A stretch of DNA of 64,000 nt from Salinibacter pepae (GTDB lineage: Bacteria > Bacteroidota > Rhodothermia > Rhodothermales > Salinibacteraceae), in the NCBI RefSeq assembly GCF_947077775.1, contig NZ_CAMTTE010000001.1:1636001-1700000 (forward strand). The letters are read 5' to 3'. The notes beneath the pieces are model-generated. The model did no database searches. It was not told the origin of the DNA and saw nothing but the letters and a program-made list of their open reading frames with translations. Positions 45,508-54,409 of the stretch are shown here, in pieces. The position numbers and the translations under genes were made by a program. Numbering within the stretch: position 1 is the first letter of the stretch; each line of letters opens with the position of its first letter.

Positions 45508-46809
45508 ATGTCGTTCCACAAGATTTGGCTCATTCTGCGTAGTGAGTTCTGGCGCCGCGTTCGGTCGAAGGCGTTCGTGCTCGCGACGCTCCTGGTGCCG
45601 TTCGGGGCCGTCCTTCTGTTCGCGGCACCCGCCCTGTTCGGGTACCTCGCCGACCAGACCGACGAGCAGACCGTCGCCGTCATGGACGAGACCGGCCGGC
45701 TTGCCGACTCGCTCACGGCCACGGGCGGGGAGGGCCTTACCTTCCGCCCCGTCGAGGCCCCGACGGACTCGGTGCGGCGGGCCGTGCGGGACGGTCGGTA
45801 CGACGGGTACCTGCGGCTGCCCGCGTCGCTGCTGGACGGCACGGGAGAGGCCACCTACTACTCGGTGGAGGGCGGGGGGCTTACCCTCCGGTCGGACCTC
45901 GACGCGCGGGTCAACCGGGTGGTGCGGCGGCACCGCCTCGCGACGGCCGGCGCCTCCACGGACGTGCTGTCCATCGTGGACTCGGACGTGGGGCTCGCCA
46001 CGCGCAAGTTGAGCGAGGAGGAAGGCACCACGGACGACTCCACCCTCGCCTACACTGCCCTCGGCTACGTGATGGCGTTCGCCATCTATTTTGCCGTCTT
46101 CTTCTACGGCCAGTACGTGATGCAGGGGGTCATCGAAGAAAAGAGCAGCCGGGTCGTCGAGGTCATCGTCTCGTCGGTCCGTCCGTTCGAGCTGCTGATG
46201 GGCAAGGTGCTCGGCATCGGGGCGATGGGACTGACCCAGATGGTAACGTGGGCCGCGCTCGCTACGGGCGGCGTGGCGGCCATCGGGCCCGTGTTGGCCC
46301 TCTTCTTCGCCCCGTCCGACCTGGGCGCCTCCCCGGGGGCCTCCCCGGACGCGATGCGGGAGGCGGCCGGCATCTCCATCCCCACCATTCCCCTCGATCT
46401 CGTCGTCTGGTTTATCCTGTTCTTCGTGGGCGGCTTCCTCCTGTACGCCTCCCTCTTCGCCGCCGTGGGCTCGGCCGTCGAGCAGCAACAGGACGCGCAG
46501 AACCTGCTGCTGCCCGTCCTGACGCCGCTCATCCTGCCCATTCTCTTCCTCATTTTCGTGATCGAGAGCCCGAACGCGACGGTGTCGATCGTCACGTCCA
46601 TCATCCCGTTTTTCTCCCCCATCCTCATGGTGCTGCGCCTTGCCATCACTTCCGTTCCGCTGTGGGAGGTCGCCACGGCGTTCGTCCTGCTGGTGGGCAC
46701 CTTCGTCGGGATGATCTGGGTCGCCGGGCGCATCTACCGGGTCGGCATTCTCTCGTACGGCAAGACCCCCGGCCTGCGCGAGATCGCGCGGTGGGCCACG
46801 TATCGGTAG
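45508..46809 (+). CDS. ABC-2 type permease (NatB type, 433 aa)
   Basis: Membrane partner of the upstream ATPase. The first helix is at about 20-45 after RVRSKAFVLATLLVPFG. An extracytoplasmic loop of about 150 residues follows, then a cluster of five or six helices (185-420), including VSSVRPFELLMGKVLGI, a motif common in NatB/YhaP permeases. The stop codon lies inside a 16-bp tandem duplication. Confidence 0.9.
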   Translation: MSFHKIWLILRSEFWRRVRSKAFVLATLLVPFGAVLLFAAPALFGYLADQTDEQTVAVMDETGRLADSLTATGGEGLTFRPVEAPTDSVRRAVRDGRYDGYLRLPASLLDGTGEATYYSVEGGGLTLRSDLDARVNRVVRRHRLATAGASTDVLSIVDSDVGLATRKLSEEEGTTDDSTLAYTALGYVMAFAIYFAVFFYGQYVMQGVIEEKSSRVVEVIVSSVRPFELLMGKVLGIGAMGLTQMVTWAALATGGVAAIGPVLALFFAPSDLGASPGASPDAMREAAGISIPTIPLDLVVWFILFFVGGFLLYASLFAAVGSAVEQQQDAQNLLLPVLTPLILPILFLIFVIESPNATVSIVTSIIPFFSPILMVLRLAITSVPLWEVATAFVLLVGTFVGMIWVAGRIYRVGILSYGKTPGLREIARWATYR

Positions 46810-46834
46810 CCTCCATAATCGGTAGCCTCCATAA
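46802..46834. repeat. 16-bp tandem duplication at the end of the permease gene
   Basis: The unit ATCGGTAGCCTCCATA occurs at 46802-46817 and again at 46818-46833. The first copy contains the permease stop codon. The copies are identical, so the duplication is recent. Confidence 0.95.
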
Positions 46835-47106
46835 CACGTGATCCGTGAAGATAGCCCCCATTGAGGTCCCCCAGGGCACACTTCACGCATCCCTCCTCAC
46901 GCCTCCCGCACTCGCTTTTCATCCGGGATTTGTGGGGTTTTCGGCCCCCGGACGCCGATCATAGGCGTTCGTACCGATCTTTTCGCGGGATCGTGCATTC
47001 TAGAGACGTTCCCCTTAAAGGGATGAGCGCCCGCTCTCCGGAGCCCTTCGGAACGCCGGGCGGCCCGCCCTCGCTCTCGCCCTCTCAGCGCACCCTTTTG
47101 TCGCTT
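46835..47106. other. Leader region of trigger factor with a CACGCATC repeat
   Basis: No gene is supported in this roughly 270-bp interval. It contains CTTCACGCATCC and TCACGCCTCC units at about 46881-46907, a type also seen near 10,300 and 54,300. A short palindrome, TCCCCTTAAAGGGA, lies at about 47010-47025. It presumably holds the promoter of the tig-clpP genes. Confidence 0.5.
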
Positions 47107-48495
47107 ATGGACACCACACTCTCGAAGGCCTCTCCGGTCGAGTACGAATTGGACCTCCACGCCACGGCCGACGAGCTGGCGCCGAAGCTCAAGGCGGCCC
47201 TGAACGCCCAGCGCAAGAACATGGACGTGCAGGGCTTCCGCAAGGGGAAGGTGCCCCTCGGCCTCGTTAAGAAGATGCACGGCGAGGCAATCGGCTACCG
47301 CGTGGCCGAGCAGTTCGTGCAGGAGGCCTTCGAAGAAGAAGTGGAGGAGACCGACGCGATCGAGCCGCTCGGCCAGCCGACGCTGGTGGACCTCGACTAC
47401 GAGCTGGACGCCGACCTGCAGGCCACCCTTCGGTTCGGCGTCCGGCCCGAGGTGGAGCTGGAGGATCTCTCGTCGGTCGAGATTACAATGCTCGACCCCG
47501 AGATTACCGAGGAGGACGTGGAGGACGAAATTGAGCGTCTTCGGAAGGAGGAGGCCGACCTGCTGCCCCTCGAAGAGGAGGCCGCCGCGGACACCGACTA
47601 CGTCAACATCGACCTCCAGCGCATCGACCCGGATACGGACACTCCCATCATTGGGGACAAGGACGAGGACCTCACCTTCTTCCTCGACGACGATCGCCTG
47701 AAGGAGGAGCTCCGAGAGGCCCTCGTGGGAAAGAAAGCGGGGGACACGTTCCGCGTGGAGCTGCCCCAAGAGCATCCGGCCCACGAGCATGCCGGGCACG
47801 GGCACCCACACGAGCATGAGGGAGACGGTGAGGACCGCCTCTACGAGGTGACGGTCAACGACGTGAAGCGCCGCGACCTGCCGCCGCTCGACGAGGCGTT
47901 TGTGCGCCGCGTCACCGAAGGGGAGTTCGACGACCTGGAGGCCTTCCGCACCGACATCCGCGAGCGCCTACAGGAGGCCTGGGACGAACGGGCCCGGGAG
48001 ATGGCGCAGGGCGAGGTGATCGACAAGATGCTGGAGCTCCACCCCGTCCCCGTGCCCGAGTCGGTCATCGAGGGCTACCTCGACTCGTTCGTCAAGCAGG
48101 TGGAGGACGAAAACGACGGCGAACTGCCCGAGGACTTCGACGAGGAGCACTTCCGCCAGCGCAACCGCCGCGACGCCGAGGACCAGGGCCGCTGGATGCT
48201 CATCCGGGATCAGATTGTGGAGGAGCAGGACCTGGCGGTCTCCAATGAGGAAATCCAGACCTTCTTCGCCGAGCAGTCCGGAGGCGAGGAGCAGGTAACC
48301 GCTCAGCAGATCGAGCAGTTCTACCAGACCATGCCGCAGATGATGGAGAAGGTGGAGCAGCAGATTCTGAGCGACAAGGTGTACGACTTCCTGTTCGACC
48401 GCCTCGACGTGGAGTCCAAGAGCCGAGAGGAGTTTGAGGAGGAGATGCAACAACAGCAGCAACAGCAGGCGCAGCGGCAGCGCATGGCGCCGTAA
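47107..48495 (+). CDS. tig: Trigger factor with a histidine-rich insertion (462 aa)
   Basis: Ribosome-bound chaperone and prolyl isomerase. The ribosome-docking signature GFRKGKVP is at residues 43-50. The FKBP-like region covers about 150-260, and the helical C-terminal arms extend to about 440. Residues 223-237 hold seven histidines alternating with acidic and Gly residues in the FKBP region, like the metal-binding stretch of SlyD. The protein ends with seven Gln and a basic tail. clpP follows 105 bp downstream, the classic tig-clpP order. Confidence 0.95.
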   Translation: MDTTLSKASPVEYELDLHATADELAPKLKAALNAQRKNMDVQGFRKGKVPLGLVKKMHGEAIGYRVAEQFVQEAFEEEVEETDAIEPLGQPTLVDLDYELDADLQATLRFGVRPEVELEDLSSVEITMLDPEITEEDVEDEIERLRKEEADLLPLEEEAAADTDYVNIDLQRIDPDTDTPIIGDKDEDLTFFLDDDRLKEELREALVGKKAGDTFRVELPQEHPAHEHAGHGHPHEHEGDGEDRLYEVTVNDVKRRDLPPLDEAFVRRVTEGEFDDLEAFRTDIRERLQEAWDERAREMAQGEVIDKMLELHPVPVPESVIEGYLDSFVKQVEDENDGELPEDFDEEHFRQRNRRDAEDQGRWMLIRDQIVEEQDLAVSNEEIQTFFAEQSGGEEQVTAQQIEQFYQTMPQMMEKVEQQILSDKVYDFLFDRLDVESKSREEFEEEMQQQQQQQAQRQRMAP

Positions 48496-48600
48496 CTGTA
48501 CTTTTCCCGTCCCGTGATGCCCGTGAGGGGGAACCACCGCCCCGAAATTCGGGTTCGAGACGGTCCGTTTTTGAGCCTTTCAGGAACGCCTACCGACTCC

Positions 48601-49335
48601 ATGGTTGATGACTTTGTCAAGTTCAGCAGAGGCCTGACCTCGCTCCCCGGCGGCATCTACGACGGGGACCTGGGCGACCAGCCCATGTCGGGGCTCGTGC
48701 CCATGGTCGTGGAGCAGACGACCCGGGGCGAGCGGGCCTACGACATCTTTAGTCGCCTGCTGAAGGAGCGCATTGTCTTCATCGGCACGCCGATCAACGA
48801 CCAGATTGCCAACCTGACGGTTGCGCAGCTTCTCTATCTGGCGAGCGAGAGCTCCGAGAAGCCCATCAACCTTTACATCAACTCGCCGGGCGGTGTGATC
48901 TACAGCGGCCTCGGCGTCTACGACACGATGCAGTACATCGGCGCGCCGGTGTCGACCATTTGTGTGGGCCTGGCGGCGTCGATGGGCTCGGTGCTGCTCG
49001 CAGCCGGCGAGGACGACAGCCGCGCGTGCCTCCCCAACTCCCGCGTCATGATCCACCAGCCAATGGGCGGGGCCGAGGGCCAGGCCTCCGACATCGAGAT
49101 TCAGGCGGAGGAGATCATGTGGCTCAAGGAGCGCCTCTACGAGATTCTGGCCCTCCATACCGGCCAGGACATCGACCAGATTGAGGCGGATGCCGACCGC
49201 AACTACTGGATGAGCGCGGCGGAGGCCGAGGAGTACGGCCTCGTGGACAACGTTCTGAACCCCGACAACCTGGAGGGCCTAAGGTCCATCCAGCCCAACG
49301 GGGAGGTCGCGGACAATTCGGAGGAGGACGCGTAG
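48601..49335 (+). CDS. clpP: ATP-dependent Clp protease proteolytic subunit (244 aa), Asn at the catalytic Asp position
   Basis: Self-compartmentalised serine protease core. Nucleophile Ser127 lies in AASMGS and His152 in MIHQPMGG, 25 residues apart as in E. coli. The third triad position, 49 residues after the His, is Asn201 in DADRNYWMS, where most ClpPs have Asp. The N-terminus is about 35 residues longer than usual, before [15 protein letters not shown] chose ATG 48601; the frame opens at 48514 without family residues. An acidic tail ends the protein. It works with ClpX or ClpC, neither of which is in the window. Confidence 0.95.
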   Translation: MVDDFVKFSRGLTSLPGGIYDGDLGDQPMSGLVPMVVEQTTRGERAYDIFSRLLKERIVFIGTPINDQIANLTVAQLLYLASESSEKPINLYINSPGGVIYSGLGVYDTMQYIGAPVSTICVGLAASMGSVLLAAGEDDSRACLPNSRVMIHQPMGGAEGQASDIEIQAEEIMWLKERLYEILALHTGQDIDQIEADADRNYWMSAAEAEEYGLVDNVLNPDNLEGLRSIQPNGEVADNSEEDA

Positions 49336-49386
49336 ATCGGCGCCCCCCCTTCCCTTTCTGCGTTGCATTTCTGCGCTGCACGTCAC

Positions 49387-49419
49387 GGCGACGGTCCCGG
49401 CCGGGATCGTCGCCTTTTT
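49387..49419 (+). terminator. Rho-independent terminator after clpP
   Basis: Inverted arms GGCGAC (49387-49392) and GTCGCC (49409-49414), extended inward by TCCCGG/CCGGGA, are followed by five T (49415-49419). It lies about 50 bp after the clpP stop. Confidence 0.85.
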
Positions 49420-49467
49420 CGTTGTATTGCGCCCGGGCCGGGGATCGGGCCCTTGCCGGGCCCCAAC

Positions 49468-49516
49468 AAAAAAGAGGCGCTGGCCCGGGGGGAGGGAGGA
49501 GGAAGGCCAGCGCCTC
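49468..49516 (-). terminator. Rho-independent terminator downstream of tRNA-Glu
   Basis: On the minus strand a perfect 12-bp stem (GAGGCGCTGGCC and its complement, 49474-49485 and 49505-49516) closes a purine/pyrimidine-rich loop. It is followed by six T (49473-49468). It ends the leftward tRNA transcript and stands back-to-back with the clpP terminator. Confidence 0.85.
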
Positions 49517-49533
49517 AAAAAGACGTCGTGATG

Positions 49534-49606
49534 TACCGCGTACGGGATTCGAACCCGTGCTACCGGCGTGAGAGGCCGGCGTCCTAGACCCCTAGACGAA
49601 CGCGGC
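49534..49606 (-). tRNA. tRNA-Glu (anticodon CTC)
   Basis: The minus strand folds as a 73-nt tRNA. The acceptor GCCGCGT pairs with ACGCGGT (first pair G-U) with discriminator A. The D region is CGTCTAGGGGTCTAGGAC, the anticodon stem CCGGC/GCCGG encloses loop CTCTCAC, and the T arm contains GGTTCGAATCC. The anticodon CTC reads GAG, Glu. The 3' CCA is not encoded; CAT follows. The CGTCTAG D-arm is typical of tRNA-Glu. Confidence 0.95.
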
Positions 49607-49913
49607 GGATTGCGTCTATAATCCAAATGGGCGTATCTAACAATTCGCCCCAGGTTTCGCGTTCACGGAAATTCAACCCCACGGGGGCGCGTTCGCTTCG
49701 CGATGTCGCCTCGGGACGCCTCCTCGTCCTGCACGCGTGGGCGGCACGTTTGCCCGGCGCTTCGAGAAACATGTCCGTGCGGGGGGACGTGCATCCACCG
49801 GTTGTTGGCAGTGCGCGCCCCGATTTCCAACTCCCCGGTACATTCTGGGGCCCCTGCCCGTCAATCCGCACTGTCCTTCTCTTCGCACTCCCCCGACCGA
49901 CCGCCTCGTGCCC

Positions 49914-50942
49914 ATGCGTCCCCCAGCCCTTTCGCGCCTTCTCCCCGTCGTTGCGCTTCCCGCCCTCCTCTTGCTGGTCGGGTGCGGGGGGGAAAGCGGA
50001 ACCCGTTCCGAGACCGCGGACGTGCCCTACCAGGTGGGGAGTCCCGTGTCCGACTCCACTGTGGCCCTTGTCGTGTCCTCCGAGTACGGCACCGACACCC
50101 TCTCGGCCCAGCGCTACCAGCAGCAGGTGCGGATGTCGATGAAGCGCCAGCCCCCCGGTCAGCAGTCTGAGGACCGGATGCAGGAGACGCACCGCCAGCT
50201 TATTCGCGGCTTTGCGCGTCAGCATGCGCTTCGGGGAGAAGCCAGGGCCCAGAACCTTGAAGTCGACCCCACGCAGGTGAACGCACGCCTCCAGAAGCTC
50301 AAGCAGCGGTACGAAACTGAGGAACAGTTCCAGAAGCAGTTGGCCCGCAACAACATGACGGTCGACTCGGTCCGCAGCCTGCTGGCCGATCAGTTCCGTC
50401 AACAGCAGTTGCAGCGACAGATGGCCGAGAACTACGAGGAGCCGTCCTCCGACGACGTCACGGCGTACAGCGAAAAAAATCGGCGCATCCGGGCCCAGCA
50501 CATTCTGATTAAAGCAGGCGAGAACGCCCCGGCGTCGGAGGTCGACTCGGCCCGAACGGCCGCGGCGGCCCTCGTAGACAGTGCAGAGATGGAAGACGTC
50601 GACTTTGCTGAACTCGCCCGCCGCCACAGCCAGGGCCCATCCGCCCAGAAGGGCGGCGACCTTGGCTTCTTTACCCGGGACCGGATGGTCGATAAGTTTG
50701 CCGAGGCGGCCTACGCCCTCTCCGACTCCGGCGACGTCGCCCCCGAGCCGGTACGTACGCGGTTCGGCTTCCACGTCATCCGCCTGACCAACGCCGGGGA
50801 ACCGATGGATACGACCAAGGCGCGGAAGCAAATGACAAAGGAGCGCCGGCAGCAGGCCGTCGAGGATCAGATCAACGCGCTGCTGGAGGCCGCGACCGTG
50901 CGGACCAACCCGGATGTCGTCAGTGCTGGGCTGCGCGAGTAG
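49914..50942 (+). CDS. Parvulin-type peptidyl-prolyl isomerase lipoprotein (342 aa)
   Basis: Extracytoplasmic foldase of the SurA/PrsA type. The leader ends with the lipobox LVGC. A SurA-like helical N-domain (about 60-190) precedes a single parvulin domain (about 195-300) with RIRAQHILIKAGE, FAELARRHSQGPSAQKGGDLGFF and TRFGFHVIRL. I chose the start at 49914; the frame from 49737 adds no leader features. It probably assists outer-membrane or secreted protein folding. Confidence 0.92.
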   Translation: MRPPALSRLLPVVALPALLLLVGCGGESGTRSETADVPYQVGSPVSDSTVALVVSSEYGTDTLSAQRYQQQVRMSMKRQPPGQQSEDRMQETHRQLIRGFARQHALRGEARAQNLEVDPTQVNARLQKLKQRYETEEQFQKQLARNNMTVDSVRSLLADQFRQQQLQRQMAENYEEPSSDDVTAYSEKNRRIRAQHILIKAGENAPASEVDSARTAAAALVDSAEMEDVDFAELARRHSQGPSAQKGGDLGFFTRDRMVDKFAEAAYALSDSGDVAPEPVRTRFGFHVIRLTNAGEPMDTTKARKQMTKERRQQAVEDQINALLEAATVRTNPDVVSAGLRE

Positions 50943-51016
50943 GGGGCACACACAGATGCAGGCCCCGAAGCACAGCCTTCCCGAGGAGGGGGGCGCCCCC
51001 ACGACCGGTCACGCCT

Positions 51017-51466
51017 TCACGGATCCTCACGTCGGACCATCTCGACGTGGGGAATGCCGACCTCCTCGAAGGCCCGGCCCGTCGACTCGAACCCGAGGCC
51101 CTCGTACCAGTCCCGAAGGTGCGCCTGGGCGTGGACCAGGAACGTGTCGAAGCCGGCGCGGCGGGCATCGTCGAGGACCGTCCGCACGAGTTGTGTGCCG
51201 TGCCCTCGTCCGCGGTGGCCGCCCAGAACGGCGAAGCGCTCAAGCTTGGCGACGATTTCCTCGTCGTACGCCACCGTGCGCCACCGCGCCGTGGCGACGG
51301 CCTTCCCGTCCACCCACCCCAGCACGTGCCGGCTCGTCGCGTCGTGCCCGTCCCACTCCTCGTCGGGGGGGCACTCCTGTTCTTCCACGAATACCTGCGT
51401 GCGAATGGCACGGGCCTTCTCCCAGTCCGCGTCGCGCCGTACAGGGGTCACGTTCATCGAGGCCAT
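51017..51466 (-). CDS. GNAT-family N-acetyltransferase (149 aa)
   Basis: Acetyl-CoA-dependent transferase. The N-terminal RTQVFVEEQECPPDEEWDG and the motif-A region ERFAVLGGHRGRGHGTQLV (the GRGHG pyrophosphate loop) resemble YjcF/ElaA-type GNATs. AHLRDWYEGLGFESTG is the C-terminal motif B. The start at 51466 (MASMNV) is preferred over 51568. The substrate is unknown. Confidence 0.9.
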   Translation of the reverse strand: MASMNVTPVRRDADWEKARAIRTQVFVEEQECPPDEEWDGHDATSRHVLGWVDGKAVATARWRTVAYDEEIVAKLERFAVLGGHRGRGHGTQLVRTVLDDARRAGFDTFLVHAQAHLRDWYEGLGFESTGRAFEEVGIPHVEMVRREDP

Positions 51467-51582
51467 CAGACACCGGTTCTTTCGCAAAAGACACTCTGTA
51501 GGGGACACGCACGCTGCGGGCAGATGCTCCGCGCTGGATCCCTGCCTTCGCCTTAATCTCTCACACACGCCTGCACAGCGCC

Positions 51583-52239
51583 ATGCCTTCCTCCACCGAC
51601 GCCTGGGGCCTCTGGGAAGACCGGTTCGCCGCCTTCCTCGACGCCCAAGCCGCCGACGCCGACGCGGCCCACGACCGTGCCCACGTTGACCGCGTCGTGA
51701 CGACGGCCCGCCAGCTGGCCCAGGACGAAACGGCCCAGATGGACGTCGTCGTGCCCGCCGCCTGGCTCCACGACTGCGTGGTCCTTCCGAAGGATGCCCC
51801 CAACCGTGCCGAGGCCGCGCGGCGCGCGGCGGACGCGGCCCACGACTTTCTCGCGGACGAGGAGTATCCCGATCAGTGGATTCCCGACATCGAGCACGCC
51901 ATCGCCGCCCATAGCTACTCGGGCGACACCGCCCCCGAGACCGTCGAGGCGAAGGTGGTACAGGATGCCGACCGGCTCGATGCCCTCGGGGCCATCGGCA
52001 TTGCCCGCTGCTTCACCGTGGGCGGGGCGCTGGACCAGTCGCTCTACAACCCCGACGACCCGTTCTGTGACGACCGCGCCCCCGACGACGACAGGTACAC
52101 GCTCGACCACTTCTACGCCAAACTGCTGCGCCTCCCCGACACGATGCAAACCGAGGCGGGGCGCACCGAGGCCAAGCGGCGCGCAGCGTACATGCGGTCG
52201 TACCTGAACCGGCTCGACGACGAGATCAGTGCGGCCTAA
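51583..52239 (+). CDS. HD-domain phosphohydrolase (218 aa)
   Basis: The HD metal-binding pattern is clear: HDRAHVDRVVTTARQLA, AAWLHDCVVLP (the HD pair), then AKVVQDADRLDALGAIGIAR. It belongs to the small HD group that includes YpgQ/YedJ, which hydrolyse nucleotides or have unknown substrates. The length is normal. It is divergent from the GNAT gene across 116 bp. Confidence 0.9.
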   Translation: MPSSTDAWGLWEDRFAAFLDAQAADADAAHDRAHVDRVVTTARQLAQDETAQMDVVVPAAWLHDCVVLPKDAPNRAEAARRAADAAHDFLADEEYPDQWIPDIEHAIAAHSYSGDTAPETVEAKVVQDADRLDALGAIGIARCFTVGGALDQSLYNPDDPFCDDRAPDDDRYTLDHFYAKLLRLPDTMQTEAGRTEAKRRAAYMRSYLNRLDDEISAA

Positions 52240-52386
52240 ACCGATGCACCCGCCCGGCGTTGGGCGTGCCTGCCCGGTCGGCCGGCGTTGACCCGATCCG
52301 GGACGCCGTCGAAGAAACTCGCCCCGTGCCGCGGCGATTCTAAAGTGTGGCTCGGATGCGTGTACTTTCCAATACTTCTTTTCCCC

Positions 52387-52962
52387 ATGGAATCGATTGA
52401 GAACCGCGTTGCCCAGGGCGAAATCGAGGTCTACAACCTGGCCGACCTTTGGGACGATCGCTCCGTCACGGAGCTCGACATCAGCACGTTTCTCGTGGAC
52501 GGCCTGATGTTGAAGGAGAAAGAGTTCCGGTCGGAGGTCGACGCGCACGACTGGTCCCAGTACGCGGACGAGCATGTCGCCCTGCACTGCTCGACGGACG
52601 CCATTGTGCCGACCTGGGGGTACATGCTGATTGCGTCGGAGCTTCGCGACAGTGCCCAGTCCACCACCTTCGGCCGGGCCAACGACCTTCGGCGCGAGTA
52701 CTATGTGGCGGCACTCGACGCGGAAGACTGGTCGGCCTACGAGGACAAGCCCGTCGTCATCAAGGGCTGTGGGGACGACGTGGTGCCGGAAATGGCCTAC
52801 GTCCGTGCCACCCAAAAGCTGCAGGGCGTGGCCAAAAAGCTGATGTACGGCGAGCCCTGCTCGTCCGTCCCCCTCTGGCGCCGGCCTCAGGACGACAAGC
52901 CGAAGCCCGACGCCGAGGCCGTGGGCGTGACAAAGCCGGACCTTCCGACCCCGAACGCGTAG
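52387..52962 (+). CDS. DUF2480-family protein (191 aa)
   Basis: Characteristic of Bacteroidota DUF2480: EIEVYNLADLWDDRSVTELD, FLVDGLMLKEKEFR, VALHCSTDAIVPTWGYML, VVIKGCGDDVVPEMAYV. The function is unknown. Conserved Cys/His residues may bind metal. The start at 52387 matches the family. It is cytosolic, with a low-complexity C-terminal tail. Confidence 0.88.
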   Translation: MESIENRVAQGEIEVYNLADLWDDRSVTELDISTFLVDGLMLKEKEFRSEVDAHDWSQYADEHVALHCSTDAIVPTWGYMLIASELRDSAQSTTFGRANDLRREYYVAALDAEDWSAYEDKPVVIKGCGDDVVPEMAYVRATQKLQGVAKKLMYGEPCSSVPLWRRPQDDKPKPDAEAVGVTKPDLPTPNA

Positions 52963-53037
52963 ATCGTCGTCCCCCCCTCCAGGCCCCAATCGCAGTTCCG
53001 TTGGGCCCCGGCACGGGACGGAGCCCCCTGCGTGCCT

Positions 53038-54225
53038 ATGTCGTCGAATCGCACGGTTGACTCTACGTCCGAGGCCCCCTTCGGAATGGGTTCGTTGGGC
53101 CGCCTGGTGCAGGGCCTCGCTCGGCGCCCTCACTATCGCCTCGTCCGGCGGCTGTATCACCGCCACGAGACGCTCGCTCCGCTTCTCCTCTTCTTTGGCG
53201 GCGTCACCTGGGACGCCCTCACCCTCCAGCGTGTCGGCGCCCTGCTCGACAACGTTATCCTCGGGGGGTACCTGTTGCTGCTCGGGGGCGCGATCGCACT
53301 CACTCTTCTCGACCGGCACGGCCGCCCGCTCCCCCCATCGCTTCGGGCGCTCAGTACGTGGTCCGTCGGTGCGATTCAGTTCCTAACCGGCGGACTGTTT
53401 AGCGCCTACGTGATCTACTATACGCGGAGCGCCTCCCTCACCACGGCGTCTCTGTTCCTGCTCGTGCTGGTGGGACTCCTCCTCGTCAACGAGTGGGTCG
53501 GGAGCCGCCACCAGAGCGGGCACCTGCTCATCGGGCTCTACTTCCTGGCCGTCTTCTGCTACCTCACATTCCTCCTGCCCGTCGTCCTGGGAACGATGGG
53601 CTTCTGGGTGTTTCTGACGAGCGGCATCCTGAGTGTCGGTGTGGCTACGGGACTGCTGCTTGTGCTTCGCCTGCAGGGGGTCTTCGTCCGCCTCCGGTCT
53701 TTTTTGGGCGCCCTGTGCGTGATCGCCCTTCTCTTCGGCGGGCTCACCACCTTCTACGTCCAGCACTGGATTCCGCCGGTGCCGCTCGCCCTCGAGCATA
53801 TTGGGGTGTACCACGACGCCGACCGGGCGGGGGACGCCTTCGTGCTTCGTCAAGAACGTGCCTCCCGGGCCTGGTTCTGGACGGGGAATGGAGATGCCCC
53901 CTTCCACTACGCCCCCACAGACACGGTGCACTGCTTCACGGCCCTCTACGCCCCGACTGCCTTCCAGGCGGACGTCACCCATCGCTGGCAGCGCTACGTG
54001 CCCTCGCGCGACGCCTGGGTGGATACCGACCGCATTGCGTATCAGGTGGTGGGCGGGCGGCGCAGTGGCTACCGGGGCGTCACCTACAAGCGGCACGTCT
54101 CTCCGGGACGATGGCGCGTCACCGTCGAAACGCCCGACGGGCGTCCGATCGGCCGCATTCGCTTCGACGTCGTCCGGGCCGACTCGACGTACGACCCCGA
54201 CTACGCGACCCGGTACTATCGATAG
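53038..54225 (+). CDS. DUF2914-domain membrane protein (395 aa)
   Basis: Seven or so membrane helices occupy residues 50-250. A periplasmic C-terminal domain (270-395) carries the DUF2914 pattern: VTHRWQRYVPSRDAWVDTDR, then RGVTYKRHVSPGRWRVTVET. The function is unknown. The ATG at 53038 is chosen over a GTG at 53032. A CGTGA/TCACG repeat region follows the gene. Confidence 0.85.
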   Translation: MSSNRTVDSTSEAPFGMGSLGRLVQGLARRPHYRLVRRLYHRHETLAPLLLFFGGVTWDALTLQRVGALLDNVILGGYLLLLGGAIALTLLDRHGRPLPPSLRALSTWSVGAIQFLTGGLFSAYVIYYTRSASLTTASLFLLVLVGLLLVNEWVGSRHQSGHLLIGLYFLAVFCYLTFLLPVVLGTMGFWVFLTSGILSVGVATGLLLVLRLQGVFVRLRSFLGALCVIALLFGGLTTFYVQHWIPPVPLALEHIGVYHDADRAGDAFVLRQERASRAWFWTGNGDAPFHYAPTDTVHCFTALYAPTAFQADVTHRWQRYVPSRDAWVDTDRIAYQVVGGRRSGYRGVTYKRHVSPGRWRVTVETPDGRPIGRIRFDVVRADSTYDPDYATRYYR

Positions 54226-54285
54226 AAGCCCCTCCGACTCCGGATCGCCACGCTCCTCCCTGTGTGCTTTCCTTCAGCGGCGAGC

Positions 54286-54360
54286 CGTGACGCGTGAGCC
54301 GTGAAGCGTGACCGGTGGAGTGGGACAGCCTCACGCATCACGCTCCACGCATCACGGTTC
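54286..54360. repeat. Imperfect inverted repeat of TCACGC/GCGTGA units
   Basis: The left half (54286-54313) contains GTGACGCGTGAGCCGTGAAG-type units. The right half (54331-54358) reads CCTCACGCATCACGCTCC, then another CACGCATCACGG. The halves can pair imperfectly as a long hairpin between the DUF2914 gene and the SDR gene. Related CACGCATC units occur near 10,290 and 46,890. Confidence 0.6.
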
Positions 54361-54409
54361 ATTCCTCCCCGCTCTTTTCACTGCACTCCGCCTGACGATC
54401 AATTCCACC

